A program made the position numbers and the translations under genes. Below are positions 30,424 to 40,210 of a stretch of 64,000 nt of DNA, one piece after another. Source of the stretch: Bacteroidota bacterium (GTDB lineage: Bacteria; Bacteroidota; Bacteroidia; Bacteroidales; VadinHA17); assembly GCA_003250475.1 (NCBI GenBank), contig QKGI01000045.1, positions 1 to 64,000 on the forward strand, given 5' to 3'. Below the pieces are notes generated by a model that ran no database searches, had not been told where the DNA came from, and saw only the letters and a program-made list of their open reading frames with translations. Position 1 is the first letter of the stretch. Every line of letters begins with the position of its first letter.

Positions 30424-33271
30424 ACGTTATTTTTACGGCATGAAAGAGCCCGGCATAAAGAAAATAACTCTTGTAGCATATTCTGCTTTCCTCCTGCTGA
30501 TAGTGGTCATGGCGCTTTTTTATTCAAGTCTCTACAGGAACCAGATAGAATATTCAAACAAGATTCTTGACAGGCAGGTCATGATCGCCGGTTCTGACAT
30601 AGACAATACAAGCATGTACATCGTCAGTGATCTTACGGAAATAGATTTTTCTGATGATATCCCGGATTTCTTCACAAACCCGCTGGTCAATGAGCGCGCC
30701 AGGGAGAAGATGAAGCTCTACTATTCAAGGTATGAGGATATTGTTGTAGGGCTGATGCTTTTCAATACCGAAGGTGATGTATATACGCTTTTCAAGGATG
30801 AAGAGAGAAATTCCTGGCTCGACGGGTCATACCGTGCACAGACGGTGCCCCAGATATATACAACCGAGAAGCTCGAACCAGACAGGGATAAATATAAATT
30901 TTACCTGCCCGTCCTGAAGGATGGACAGATACTGGGAAATCTTGTGATCACCATTGACCTTAACCGGTTCTTCTCTAGGATTTTTACAAAATATGATCTC
31001 GAACAGTTTCAGTGGCAGTGGGTTGTAAATGATACGGGCGCTGTTGTCTTTGACAATAACGAGATGAGGGTAAGCTATAACAGGCTTGACAGGATAACCC
31101 TTGCGCTGGAAGATGGCAATTCCGGCAGGTTGACCCATATCATGAAGAATGACGCCAATACAAGTGAAATAATCTCTTCATTTTATCCCGTCAATCTTTT
31201 CGGAATTGATTATGGAATTGTCTTCTCAGCTCCTACTGACTTTTTCCAGAAGTATATAGTAAGAAACTCCATTATCCTCGGTATCCTTACTGTCCTGGTC
31301 ATTCTTTTCATAATACTTAGTTTCAGATATTTTGCCAGGAAACAGGCCCGCCGGTTAAACACTACTTCTGAATCCGAGGAGAGTCTTCTGGCAGTTATTG
31401 ACCAGATGCCTGTAGGTTTCATTATTTACAACGCCGGCAGGGAGATAATCAGGGCTAACAGTAAGGCTGCAGCCCTCTTCTCATATGGCAGTGAAGAAGA
31501 GATGGCTGGCAGGCTGATACCCGACCTCTCCCGGAATGACTACCTGGGTGATTTCCCTGAACGGTTCAGCCATGGGAGGGTTATTAAACTCCCGGGCAGG
31601 GACGGCGACAAGATCATTTTTCTTAACAGCGTTCCTGTAAGATACCTCGGGGAGGAAGTCACGATGGAGGTACTGATAGATGTCACCTCTCTTGAACTGG
31701 CCCGCCGGCAGGAAGCAGATGCAAACATAGCCAAGTCTGAGCTGCTGGCTCGCATGAGCTTTGAGATACGTACTCCTCTTAACGGTATCCTTGGGATGAC
31801 CGAAATGCTTACCAGGGCAGATCTCCCGGAAGAATCAAAAGAGATAGCCAGGCTTCTCAGGCGGTCGGCCGACCTTCTCCTTAACATCATCAACGATATC
31901 TTCGACGTCTCAAAGATGGAGACCGGTAAGATGATACTTGATGAGATTCCGTTCCGGCTCAGGGAAGAGGTGGCATATTGTCTCAACCTTGTCAGGCGGG
32001 AGAATCCGGAAGCGCTTGTCAATTTCGTTTCGCAGGTTGACCAGTCTGTCCCCGAAAACCTCATTGGCGATCCGTACAGGCTGAGACAGGTGATAACCAA
32101 CCTGCTGAACAACTCTCTTGCCGGGACACAGAGCGGTGACATTAAACTGGGATGCAGGGTCATGAGATCCGAGGGGAATCAGTTTACACTGGAGTTTACA
32201 ATTTCAGATACCGGTAATAACTACACCAGGGCAGAGATAAAGAAACTGTTTGGCGACTATATAGCAAACCTGACTGAGCGGTCCGAATGGTCTGAGGATC
32301 TGAAGCTTGGGCCTATCCTGGCAAGGCAGCTGACCGAGCTTATGGGAGGCAGCCTGACTGCGGAGAGCCCGGCGGGGGTGGATGCCTCCGGGCAGGAGAA
32401 GGGACTTAAGGTGATATTCACTATTAAGGTACACCTGAATGAAAAGATAACCAAGCATCTTGATCTTGACAATTACCACGATGCCATGGACATCCGTACT
32501 CTTGCAATAACGGGTACGAATGGCCGCGATGATGACTTCCTGAGCATTATGCACCGTATCGGGCTGCCTGTTTCGGTTACCAGTTTCCAGAAGCATACTA
32601 TCTCGCAGATAAAGACCAGCCTCGCCAGTGAACGGGGACGATATATCCTTCTTGTCATCTTTGACGAGCCTGACACTGACGGCTTCCAGGCTGCAAAGGC
32701 ACTGATGGATGCAGGTCTGACAAGCGAGCATATCGTGCTTATGTTTACCTCAAGAGACCCGAAGGGACACTATGCCAGGTGTGTGGATCTGGGCATAGAC
32801 CATCTCCTTGTGAAACCTTTTGCCGTGGAGGATCTGCTTAATGTTCTCAAGGACCATTTCCCTGCATTCAGGGGTCCGTCAGCAAGACTCAGCGGTAACA
32901 AGGCAGACCTGCCGGATATTCTTGTGGTTGACGACAATTATCTTAACAGAAAAGTGGTGGGCTCCCTTCTTAAGGTGTTGGGTGTGAAGGCGGAATTTGC
33001 ATCAGGCGGTGCCGAAGCAATAGATATGGCAAGGGAAAAATCATATGACCTGATACTCATGGACCTCATCATGCCCGAGATAGACGGATTTGAAGCAGCA
33101 CGCACCATAATCGGATTTGACAGGAATACCCAGATAATAGCCCTTTCAGCGGATACGATGCCTGAGACACGCCAGAAGGCAGAAAAAACAGGCATGAAAG
33201 AGCTTCTCTCAAAACCTGTGACCGTGGAAGAGCTTAGAAGGGTGATAGACAGGTATCACAAGGAGAATTAA
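30407..33271 (+). CDS. Hybrid sensor histidine kinase homologue (degenerate kinase core) with C-terminal receiver domains
   Basis: 954 aa; extracytoplasmic sensor between TM segments, PAS-like region, LLARMSFEIRTPLNGILGM, last REC DILVVDDNYLNRKVV...LILMDLIMPEIDGFEA...LLSKPV. Confidence 0.9.
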   Translation: MKSTDKRYFYGMKEPGIKKITLVAYSAFLLLIVVMALFYSSLYRNQIEYSNKILDRQVMIAGSDIDNTSMYIVSDLTEIDFSDDIPDFFTNPLVNERAREKMKLYYSRYEDIVVGLMLFNTEGDVYTLFKDEERNSWLDGSYRAQTVPQIYTTEKLEPDRDKYKFYLPVLKDGQILGNLVITIDLNRFFSRIFTKYDLEQFQWQWVVNDTGAVVFDNNEMRVSYNRLDRITLALEDGNSGRLTHIMKNDANTSEIISSFYPVNLFGIDYGIVFSAPTDFFQKYIVRNSIILGILTVLVILFIILSFRYFARKQARRLNTTSESEESLLAVIDQMPVGFIIYNAGREIIRANSKAAALFSYGSEEEMAGRLIPDLSRNDYLGDFPERFSHGRVIKLPGRDGDKIIFLNSVPVRYLGEEVTMEVLIDVTSLELARRQEADANIAKSELLARMSFEIRTPLNGILGMTEMLTRADLPEESKEIARLLRRSADLLLNIINDIFDVSKMETGKMILDEIPFRLREEVAYCLNLVRRENPEALVNFVSQVDQSVPENLIGDPYRLRQVITNLLNNSLAGTQSGDIKLGCRVMRSEGNQFTLEFTISDTGNNYTRAEIKKLFGDYIANLTERSEWSEDLKLGPILARQLTELMGGSLTAESPAGVDASGQEKGLKVIFTIKVHLNEKITKHLDLDNYHDAMDIRTLAITGTNGRDDDFLSIMHRIGLPVSVTSFQKHTISQIKTSLASERGRYILLVIFDEPDTDGFQAAKALMDAGLTSEHIVLMFTSRDPKGHYARCVDLGIDHLLVKPFAVEDLLNVLKDHFPAFRGPSARLSGNKADLPDILVVDDNYLNRKVVGSLLKVLGVKAEFASGGAEAIDMAREKSYDLILMDLIMPEIDGFEAARTIIGFDRNTQIIALSADTMPETRQKAEKTGMKELLSKPVTVEELRRVIDRYHKEN

Positions 33272-33274
33272 CAG

Positions 33275-34312
33275 ATGGCCCTGACGTTAAACAGACTTCC
33301 TGCCAGCGAATTCCTCGGGCTCAGGGATACTCTTCCCGTTGTGGATGCCAGATCACCGGGAGAGTACGAACATGGCCATATTCCGAAAGCAGTCAATATT
33401 CCTCTCTTTACTGACAGCCAGAGGGCGGAGGTTGGCACCCTGTATAAAAAAGAGGGTAACACCAGGGCTGTTATCCGTGGTATCGACCTGGCAGCTCCTT
33501 TCATGTCGGAAAAACTCGTCAGGGCACTGGAACTGGCTGCCGGAAAGCAATTGCTTGTGTACTGCTGGCGGGGAGGCATGAGGTCTGAGACCATGGCATG
33601 GCTCTTTTCCACGGGTGGAATTACCCCTTTCATTCTTAATGGCGGCTATAAGTCATACAGGAACCATATCCTTGAAGAGCTTGGCAGGAAGAGGAAATAC
33701 ATCATCCTGGGAGGGCTTACGGGCAGCGGCAAAACAGAGATATTAAATCACCTGATGCATGAGGGAAGACAGGTCACTGACCTCGAATCCCTGGCTTCAC
33801 ACAAGGGATCTGCCTTTGGGGCCCTTGGACAACCACCACAGCCCTCTTCGGAACACTTTGCCAACCTGCTTTATGATGACCTTACCTCCAGGGATGATGA
33901 TGCCGTTACATGGCTTGAAGATGAAAGCCGTAACATAGGAACGGTTTTTATGCCTGACAACTTTTATGAACAGATGCAGGCAGCTCCGGTAATAGCTCTT
34001 ATGATGAGTATAGAGACCCGGATGCCGAGATTGATCAAGGAATATACAGCCTTTCCTGTTGAAAAGATAATAGCCTCGGTGATGAGGATCTCAAAAAGGC
34101 TGGGGGGAGACAGGACGCGTGAGGCTATTGAAGCACTGAAGAGAGGTGATTACGGGACTGCGATAAGGATCACCCTGGAATACTATGACAAGTCATATAA
34201 TTACGGTCTTTCAAAACGGCCGCCAGGGCAGGTGATATTTATCAATACAGACACTGATGACGTGGCTGTCAATGCGGCCCTGGTTGCCGCGGCAGCAGAC
34301 CCGGCAGGTTGA
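33275..34312 (+). CDS. mnmH: tRNA 2-selenouridine synthase
   Basis: 345 aa; rhodanese VVDARSPGEYEHGHIPKAVNIPLF, YCWRGGMRSETMAWL, P-loop LGGLTGSGKTEIL. Confidence 0.94.
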   Translation: MALTLNRLPASEFLGLRDTLPVVDARSPGEYEHGHIPKAVNIPLFTDSQRAEVGTLYKKEGNTRAVIRGIDLAAPFMSEKLVRALELAAGKQLLVYCWRGGMRSETMAWLFSTGGITPFILNGGYKSYRNHILEELGRKRKYIILGGLTGSGKTEILNHLMHEGRQVTDLESLASHKGSAFGALGQPPQPSSEHFANLLYDDLTSRDDDAVTWLEDESRNIGTVFMPDNFYEQMQAAPVIALMMSIETRMPRLIKEYTAFPVEKIIASVMRISKRLGGDRTREAIEALKRGDYGTAIRITLEYYDKSYNYGLSKRPPGQVIFINTDTDDVAVNAALVAAAADPAG

Positions 34313-34314
34313 TG

Positions 34315-35574
34315 TCAGGGTTTGGCCTGCGTTGAGACCTCAATAAGCCTGAATACCTTGTCAGACCGTCGCACAGGTCCGGATATCTTTACAGAGCAGA
34401 GTTCTCCCTTTGCCACGCCCTCAGCCTCATTCTCTGCAGCGTCTCTCAGCCCGGCAACGGTAAATTCCACCGTTCCTGTTGTGGGGCCTGAAAAGATCAG
34501 CTGATCACCTGTTTTCAGGGCGCCCGTCTCAAGTTTTATCTCAGCCACCCCGATCCTGCTGAAATAGTTTGTCACCCTTCCCAGGTATATTTTTCTCTTT
34601 GTGGCAGCAGAGCCGTACGTGGTGGTCCACTCACCCAGCCTCTGGCCAAGATAGTATCCGTCCCAGAACCCCCTGTTGAATACGGTCCTGAGGCGATTCA
34701 TCCATTCTTCCGTCTTTTCACTGCCGAATGTTCCGTCGGCCACGGCGGCAGCTGCTTCCCCGTAGCATTGAGTGACTGTCTTGACATACTCTGCAGACCG
34801 TGCCCTGCCCTCAATCTTCAAAACACGTGCGCCGGAGTCAATTATCTGGTCGAGAAACCTGATGGTGCACAGGTCCTTTGGCGACATAATGTACTGGTTG
34901 TCAATATCAAGTTCATAACCCGTCTCCCTGTCTGTCACAGTATAACCTCTCCTGCAGGTCTGGTAACAATTACCCCTGTTTGCCGAGGCATTGTACTCAT
35001 GGAGACTAAGGTAGCATTTGCCGGATATGGCCATGCACAGGGCGCCATGAACAAACATCTCAAGCCTTATCAGCTCCCCGCCGGGACCGCGTATGTCATC
35101 CTTAATGATGGTGTCATAAATCTTTTTTACCTGCTTCAGATCAAGTTCCCTCGAGAGTACCGCCACATCGGCCCATTGCGAGTAAAACCTCAGAGATTCT
35201 GCATTTGAAATATTGAGCTGGGTGGAGAGGTGTATCTCTATTCCGGACTCTTTTGCTGCGGTGATGGCTGCCTGGTCAGTTGCTATGACTGCCGAGATCC
35301 CTGCCTTCGCTGCGGCAGATACTATCTCTCTCATCTCGCTTATCTCCTCGTCATAGACAACGATGTTCAATGTCAGGTAGCTTTTGAGCCCGTTCTCCAT
35401 GCACAGTGATGCAATGGCAGGCAGGTCGGCGGTGGTGAAGTTGTCCGAAGAACGGGCCCGCATGTTCAGTTTTTCAACACCGAAATAGACAGAATCGGCA
35501 CCGCCCTGTATCGCGGCACGAAGCGACTCCCACGAGCCTGCCGGGGCCATTATCTCTATGTCGCTTCTTTTCAT
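34315..35574 (-). CDS. U32 family peptidase / tRNA hydroxylation protein family
   Basis: 419 aa; MAPAGSWESLRAAIQGGADSVYFGVEKLNMRA, MFVHGALCMAISGKCYLSLH, NRGNCYQTCRR, LKIEGRARS. Confidence 0.93.
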   Translation of the reverse strand: MKRSDIEIMAPAGSWESLRAAIQGGADSVYFGVEKLNMRARSSDNFTTADLPAIASLCMENGLKSYLTLNIVVYDEEISEMREIVSAAAKAGISAVIATDQAAITAAKESGIEIHLSTQLNISNAESLRFYSQWADVAVLSRELDLKQVKKIYDTIIKDDIRGPGGELIRLEMFVHGALCMAISGKCYLSLHEYNASANRGNCYQTCRRGYTVTDRETGYELDIDNQYIMSPKDLCTIRFLDQIIDSGARVLKIEGRARSAEYVKTVTQCYGEAAAAVADGTFGSEKTEEWMNRLRTVFNRGFWDGYYLGQRLGEWTTTYGSAATKRKIYLGRVTNYFSRIGVAEIKLETGALKTGDQLIFSGPTTGTVEFTVAGLRDAAENEAEGVAKGELCSVKISGPVRRSDKVFRLIEVSTQAKP

Positions 35575-35594
35575 TTCTTACTGTAAGTGGAATA

Positions 35595-36734
35595 TTACTT
35601 TTTCAGTATGATGCGCATACAGCTTCCGTGTCCGGGCTCCGAGTGCATGACGAATATCTTCCCTTTATGGTATTCTTCAACTATTCTTTTCGAGAGAGAC
35701 AAACCCAGCCCCCAGCCACGTTCCCTGGTAGTATAACCCGGCTTGAAGATTGTCTTAAAGTCTTTCCTCGGTATACCCTTCCCGTTATCTTCCACGTCTA
35801 TAAATGCTTCGGCGGATGATTCTGAGAGTCTGACAGTTATCATTCCGCTTCCCTTCATTGCATCAGCTGAGTTTTTCACCAGGTTCTCGATGACCCATCC
35901 AAGAAGCACGGGGTTACATGAGACAGCCGAGCAGCCTGTTGTCTCATTGATTACCCTGAGCTCTATTGTAGATGCTATCCTCTTTCTCAGATACCCGGCT
36001 GTCGTTTCGGCCAGGGCCGGCAGATCGTCAGGCTGCAGCCTTGGCTTTGAGCCTATGAGAGAGAATCTCTCGGCAACCCGGCTCAGTCGTTCCACATCCG
36101 CCGGCAGTTCTTCTGCAATATCGGTACCAGGATACCTGCTGCTGATTATCTCGCTCCATGCTGAGAGTGATGATGTCGGTGTGCCCAGCTGGTGAGCCGT
36201 TTCCCTCGAGAGCCCCACCCATACCTGGTTCTGTTCTGCCATCCGGGAGGCACTGAAGGCCACATAGGCTACCACAATGAACAGAAGCATCACCGCCAGC
36301 TGTACATACGGATATATCCTCAGCTGCCGGAGGATGGTGCTTTCCCTGTAGTAGAGGTAGTTGAATATCCCATTGGGTAGCTCCACCGTGATAGGGTCAT
36401 TCCATTTCTCCATGCGCTTGAGTTCACGTACCAGGGCCGTAGTGTCTGATGATATAGTGGGCGGCAGGTTCCGGTGAGAGATAATATTGTCTTCCTGGTC
36501 GATGAGTATGACGGGAACGGTGGTATTGTCCTCAATGATGCTGAAGAGAAACTCAAAGTCATCTGAGGTGACAAGCCTCCTGGTGGCTTCAGCCCACTGC
36601 TCAGCCTTCTTGCGTTCCTCTTCCTTGAGCCTGTCAACAAGAGCATGAGTGTAAAACAGTGATCCGAGACCTATGAAAACTGCAAATATGAACAGCAGTA
36701 TCTTCCAGAGCAGTCTTTTGCGGTAGATATTCAT
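35595..36734 (-). CDS. Sensor histidine kinase
   Basis: 379 aa; LSRETAHQLGTPTSSLSAWSEII H-box, VIENLVKNSADAM, DVEDNGKGIP, RGWGLGLSLSKRIVEEYHKG. Confidence 0.92.
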   Translation of the reverse strand: MNIYRKRLLWKILLFIFAVFIGLGSLFYTHALVDRLKEEERKKAEQWAEATRRLVTSDDFEFLFSIIEDNTTVPVILIDQEDNIISHRNLPPTISSDTTALVRELKRMEKWNDPITVELPNGIFNYLYYRESTILRQLRIYPYVQLAVMLLFIVVAYVAFSASRMAEQNQVWVGLSRETAHQLGTPTSSLSAWSEIISSRYPGTDIAEELPADVERLSRVAERFSLIGSKPRLQPDDLPALAETTAGYLRKRIASTIELRVINETTGCSAVSCNPVLLGWVIENLVKNSADAMKGSGMITVRLSESSAEAFIDVEDNGKGIPRKDFKTIFKPGYTTRERGWGLGLSLSKRIVEEYHKGKIFVMHSEPGHGSCMRIILKK

Positions 36735-36737
36735 GGG

Positions 36738-39347
36738 CTATTTTTTCTTTTTGAGGATGATACGGAAAGGACTCTCCTTCACCTCGTCCTGTTTGTTTTC
36801 CGGTAGAGGCACCTGCTCCTTGCCCTCCTCCCAGGTGACTGTGAATTTAGGCTTGTTCTCTGCCGGCCTGACCCTTGTGGTATCTGCCCTGTACCACCCG
36901 TATTCCTCGTTCAGAATCCCCTTCAGGGTCTGCTTTTCAATAGCTATATCGGTTTTTATGTTGTCCTGGGCCTGCCCGAAATCATATTTAACATCCGTTT
37001 TTCCATTGGCACATACTATTTTGAGCGGCACGGTGGCTTTCCCGGAGCCGTCTACCTCTACCTGCCCGAACTGGCTTACCCCCCTGTTTTTTTCTCTGGC
37101 CTTCCGGCTGAGAACCTCGGAGAGAAGAAGACGTACATGATATGAATAGTCGCCGCCTAGACCATGTGTTCCGTATACTGTGAAATTTACCGCAGACGAG
37201 TTGATCAGCATTTTTGGGACAGAAACAGTTTCACCTTTGATAAACAGGTCGTTCTCCAACCTTGAGAAGCTGATGTTGTTAAGCTCGTCGAGGTCAAGAT
37301 ATGAAGAGAGGATTTCAACCGGGGCAAAGCTTACCAGCTTGCCGTCATTAATTATCAGGTGTGCTTCGGCAACCATTGCTCTCCTGTCGATCTTTAAGCT
37401 GTCGTCAAGAGGGGAGAGAAGAGTCATGCTGCCTGTCATGCTGCCATGAAGGTTGTCACTATCGATGAAATCCTGGCCGAAATTATGGAAGTCTTTAAAT
37501 GCCCTGTTAATATCTATGCCAGTGACATCAAGTGTTGCCCTTGTAATAAACCCCGTCTCCTTCTGTTTCCCAATCATAAACTCACCAGCCAGAAGGCCGT
37601 CAAGTCCTTTGGCAGCGATATTCCTGAAGGTGATAACATATGGCTTATAGTCGAGGGTGCTGCTGAAATCAGATGCCCTGAAATCGTTGAATATAAGACT
37701 GTCTATTGTCACATTCACTTCTGCAGTGACATCAGAAGGGAAAAGGTTCAATATGTGATTGCCCTCCTTCAGGGTGTCATTCCTGTTGCCCGTGAAAGCC
37801 GATGTGACAAACCTGTCAGCTTTTACATCTCCTGATATATCAAGTATCTCCGGCTTTCCTGCAGCCCATGGGGTAAAGTTCCTCATTACCGTGTTCAGCG
37901 TAAAATGCTGGCCACCGTAAGTGAATGAAAGACTGTCCGCTATAATGTCATTACTTATTTTCAGCGATCCGTTTACGTCTGACACCACAAAGCCATTTCC
38001 GGCTACCGAAATGCCGAACTCCCTGAAAATAAATGAAATATCCGGTTTAAGCATTGGCAATGCCGATGCAAACTTCATATCCTCAGGCAGCGTGCCTGAT
38101 AATCGGATACTGCCTGACACTGACCCGGTCTGATCATGAATATTACCGGGGGTCATGATCCTTCCAAGGTCATCAAAGTCGATATCACCGTCAAGGGCGA
38201 GGGTGATATGCGGCCTGACCAGGTTATTAAGCATGAATGAGCCTTTAATTGATGCAGAGCCATAGGTGGCATTAAGATTGTCGACGGTGCAGCTGAAGGT
38301 CTCGGCCGAGTTTAGTTCCCCGTTGGTAAGTCCGCCCCTGAACCCGAGATTGTTAACCCTGAACCCGCTGCCCTGATGACTCATCTTTCCACCGGAAAGA
38401 TCATAGGAGAGATCTATGTGCGGTTTACCTGCCCTGCCATATGCCCCGGTAATATCGCACCTGACATCTGTGATGCCGGTGGGAGTTAAGTTTCCTGTCA
38501 CCGATCTCCATCTTTCAGGGAGAAGGGAGATAACAGAAGCGATGTTTATCTTTTTCCCTTCAATTGCCAGGTTGAGGGATGATGATGAATAATTGATATT
38601 CCCGTCGACATCAAATTTCAGATCTGCTATCTGCAGAGAACCCTTTGCCACAGAGAGCGAGCTGGCGGATTTCCGTAGCCTGACCTCTGCATTTACGGGT
38701 ATTGCCCTGAAAGTCAAGTTGTTAATATTAACAGAGTCAATTGCGGCACTTACTGTGGTATTCAGGTATATACCGGTGCTGAATATCTCACCACCGAGGG
38801 ATGCCTGGCTGATATTCCCCGATATCCGTAATCCGGAGCTTCTGTCATGCCAGACGGTTTTAACATTAACAGCGCTGATGTTTCTGAGCCTGACATTCCG
38901 GCCACCGCCCCCGGTCTTCCTGAAGACCTCGTAGTTGATATCGCCTCTTCTGTCGGTCAGCAGTGTCACCTCTCCGTCTCTCGCTGTAATGGACCGCACG
39001 GCCACCGTTCCTGTCAGCAATGAGGGAAGCGATACGGCAAGGGAGAGTGAGGAGGCATACATCAGGGTGTCTGTGGTCTCTCTCCCGAATTGTGTTTTGT
39101 CATAAAAGGGAGACGGCTCAAGAAGAAGATTGCTGAACCTGACAGTGATATTGGGGAAGGATTCAAAAACGGACACTCTCATATTCCCGTAGGAAATACG
39201 GGTGTTGATGCTTTCATTTACCTTTTTTATAAGAGCGGTGGTGATCTTCTCCTGCCTGGCAGATGCATAAACCGTAAGCAAAATTATTGCTGCCAGCAGT
39301 ATGCTGCCTGTGAACAGAATGATTTTCCCTGCCTGTCTCATAATCAT
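36738..39347 (-). CDS. AsmA-like outer-membrane biogenesis protein
   Basis: 869 aa; single N-terminal TM, FPNITVRFSNLLLEP, repeated beta-rich AsmA/TamB-like segments. Confidence 0.75.
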   Translation of the reverse strand: MIMRQAGKIILFTGSILLAAIILLTVYASARQEKITTALIKKVNESINTRISYGNMRVSVFESFPNITVRFSNLLLEPSPFYDKTQFGRETTDTLMYASSLSLAVSLPSLLTGTVAVRSITARDGEVTLLTDRRGDINYEVFRKTGGGGRNVRLRNISAVNVKTVWHDRSSGLRISGNISQASLGGEIFSTGIYLNTTVSAAIDSVNINNLTFRAIPVNAEVRLRKSASSLSVAKGSLQIADLKFDVDGNINYSSSSLNLAIEGKKINIASVISLLPERWRSVTGNLTPTGITDVRCDITGAYGRAGKPHIDLSYDLSGGKMSHQGSGFRVNNLGFRGGLTNGELNSAETFSCTVDNLNATYGSASIKGSFMLNNLVRPHITLALDGDIDFDDLGRIMTPGNIHDQTGSVSGSIRLSGTLPEDMKFASALPMLKPDISFIFREFGISVAGNGFVVSDVNGSLKISNDIIADSLSFTYGGQHFTLNTVMRNFTPWAAGKPEILDISGDVKADRFVTSAFTGNRNDTLKEGNHILNLFPSDVTAEVNVTIDSLIFNDFRASDFSSTLDYKPYVITFRNIAAKGLDGLLAGEFMIGKQKETGFITRATLDVTGIDINRAFKDFHNFGQDFIDSDNLHGSMTGSMTLLSPLDDSLKIDRRAMVAEAHLIINDGKLVSFAPVEILSSYLDLDELNNISFSRLENDLFIKGETVSVPKMLINSSAVNFTVYGTHGLGGDYSYHVRLLLSEVLSRKAREKNRGVSQFGQVEVDGSGKATVPLKIVCANGKTDVKYDFGQAQDNIKTDIAIEKQTLKGILNEEYGWYRADTTRVRPAENKPKFTVTWEEGKEQVPLPENKQDEVKESPFRIILKKKK

Positions 39348-39362
39348 GGCCGGATAAGACCC

Positions 39363-40082
39363 TTACCTCTTCTTTTTGCCGAGCAGGAAAGAGAGATCAC
39401 TTCCCGGAGCGACCTCCAGAGGTTCGTTACCGTACCTGAAGATTCGGGCGTTTCTCGGTCCTGTCAGTGAAAGTTTCCCTCCTTCGAGATGGAACATTGT
39501 TCCCTCCCGGAGCCCTGCAACAAAGACATCCCTGTTTACCTCTATGAACTCCTCTATTCTCTGTTCACGGGTCTCTCCGGCATGGCCTGCCGGGTTGGCA
39601 TCGAGATAATGAGGATTTATCTGGAAAGGGATGAGCCCGAAGGCCCTGAATGAGGAGGGAGCCGTAACGGGCATGTCATTGGTAGTCATTATTGTAGGAG
39701 AGGCAACATTAGAGCCTGCACTCCATCCGATATAAGGAGTACCACCCAGGACCTTTTTTCTGATGGGAGCAATCAGCTTTTTATCTCTGAGGCACTTGAG
39801 CAACATCCATGTGTTACCGCCACCGACAACAATTGCCGGAGCCTCCAGGATGGCCGCGACAGGATCGCCGAAGTGATGGATTGAAACAACATCATGCCCC
39901 ACTTCGCTGAACCGTGTCCTTACCTTTTCTTCATATTCATCATAGGAGAATGTCACAGCAGCATACGGGATAAAAAGAGCCCTGACCCTGTTGGTGCCGA
40001 GGAAATTACGGATATTGTTCTTCGGGTAGTCAAGGTATGCCTCTCCGGCGTTGGTCGAATTACTGATAAGAAGAAGTCTCAT
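39363..40082 (-). CDS. pepE: Peptidase E (alpha-aspartyl dipeptidase)
   Basis: 239 aa; IVVGGGNTWMLLKCLRD, YIGWSAGSNVASPTIMTTNDMPV, INPHYLD. Confidence 0.93.
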   Translation of the reverse strand: MRLLLISNSTNAGEAYLDYPKNNIRNFLGTNRVRALFIPYAAVTFSYDEYEEKVRTRFSEVGHDVVSIHHFGDPVAAILEAPAIVVGGGNTWMLLKCLRDKKLIAPIRKKVLGGTPYIGWSAGSNVASPTIMTTNDMPVTAPSSFRAFGLIPFQINPHYLDANPAGHAGETREQRIEEFIEVNRDVFVAGLREGTMFHLEGGKLSLTGPRNARIFRYGNEPLEVAPGSDLSFLLGKKKR

Positions 40083-40154
40083 TTTATTTCTGTTTCATGG
40101 TTTGTCATCTAACACTCTGCCATCCTGATCTGTCGGCTCAAAGATAAATAAAAA

Positions 40155-40185
40155 AGAGAGGGTATTTATTTGAAATACCCTCTCT
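40155..40185 (-). terminator. Rho-independent terminator for the beta-barrel gene
   Basis: Perfect 13-bp arms AGAGAGGGTATTT/AAATACCCTCTCT, 5-nt loop, T-tract on minus strand. Confidence 0.85.
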
Positions 40186-40210
40186 GTTGGTGACCTGAAC
40201 TCTGTACTTG

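Noticed and set aside
31540-32163. 207-aa minus-strand ORF within the hybrid kinase gene
   Set aside because: Ser/Arg-rich antisense artefact; sense frame carries recognisable domains.
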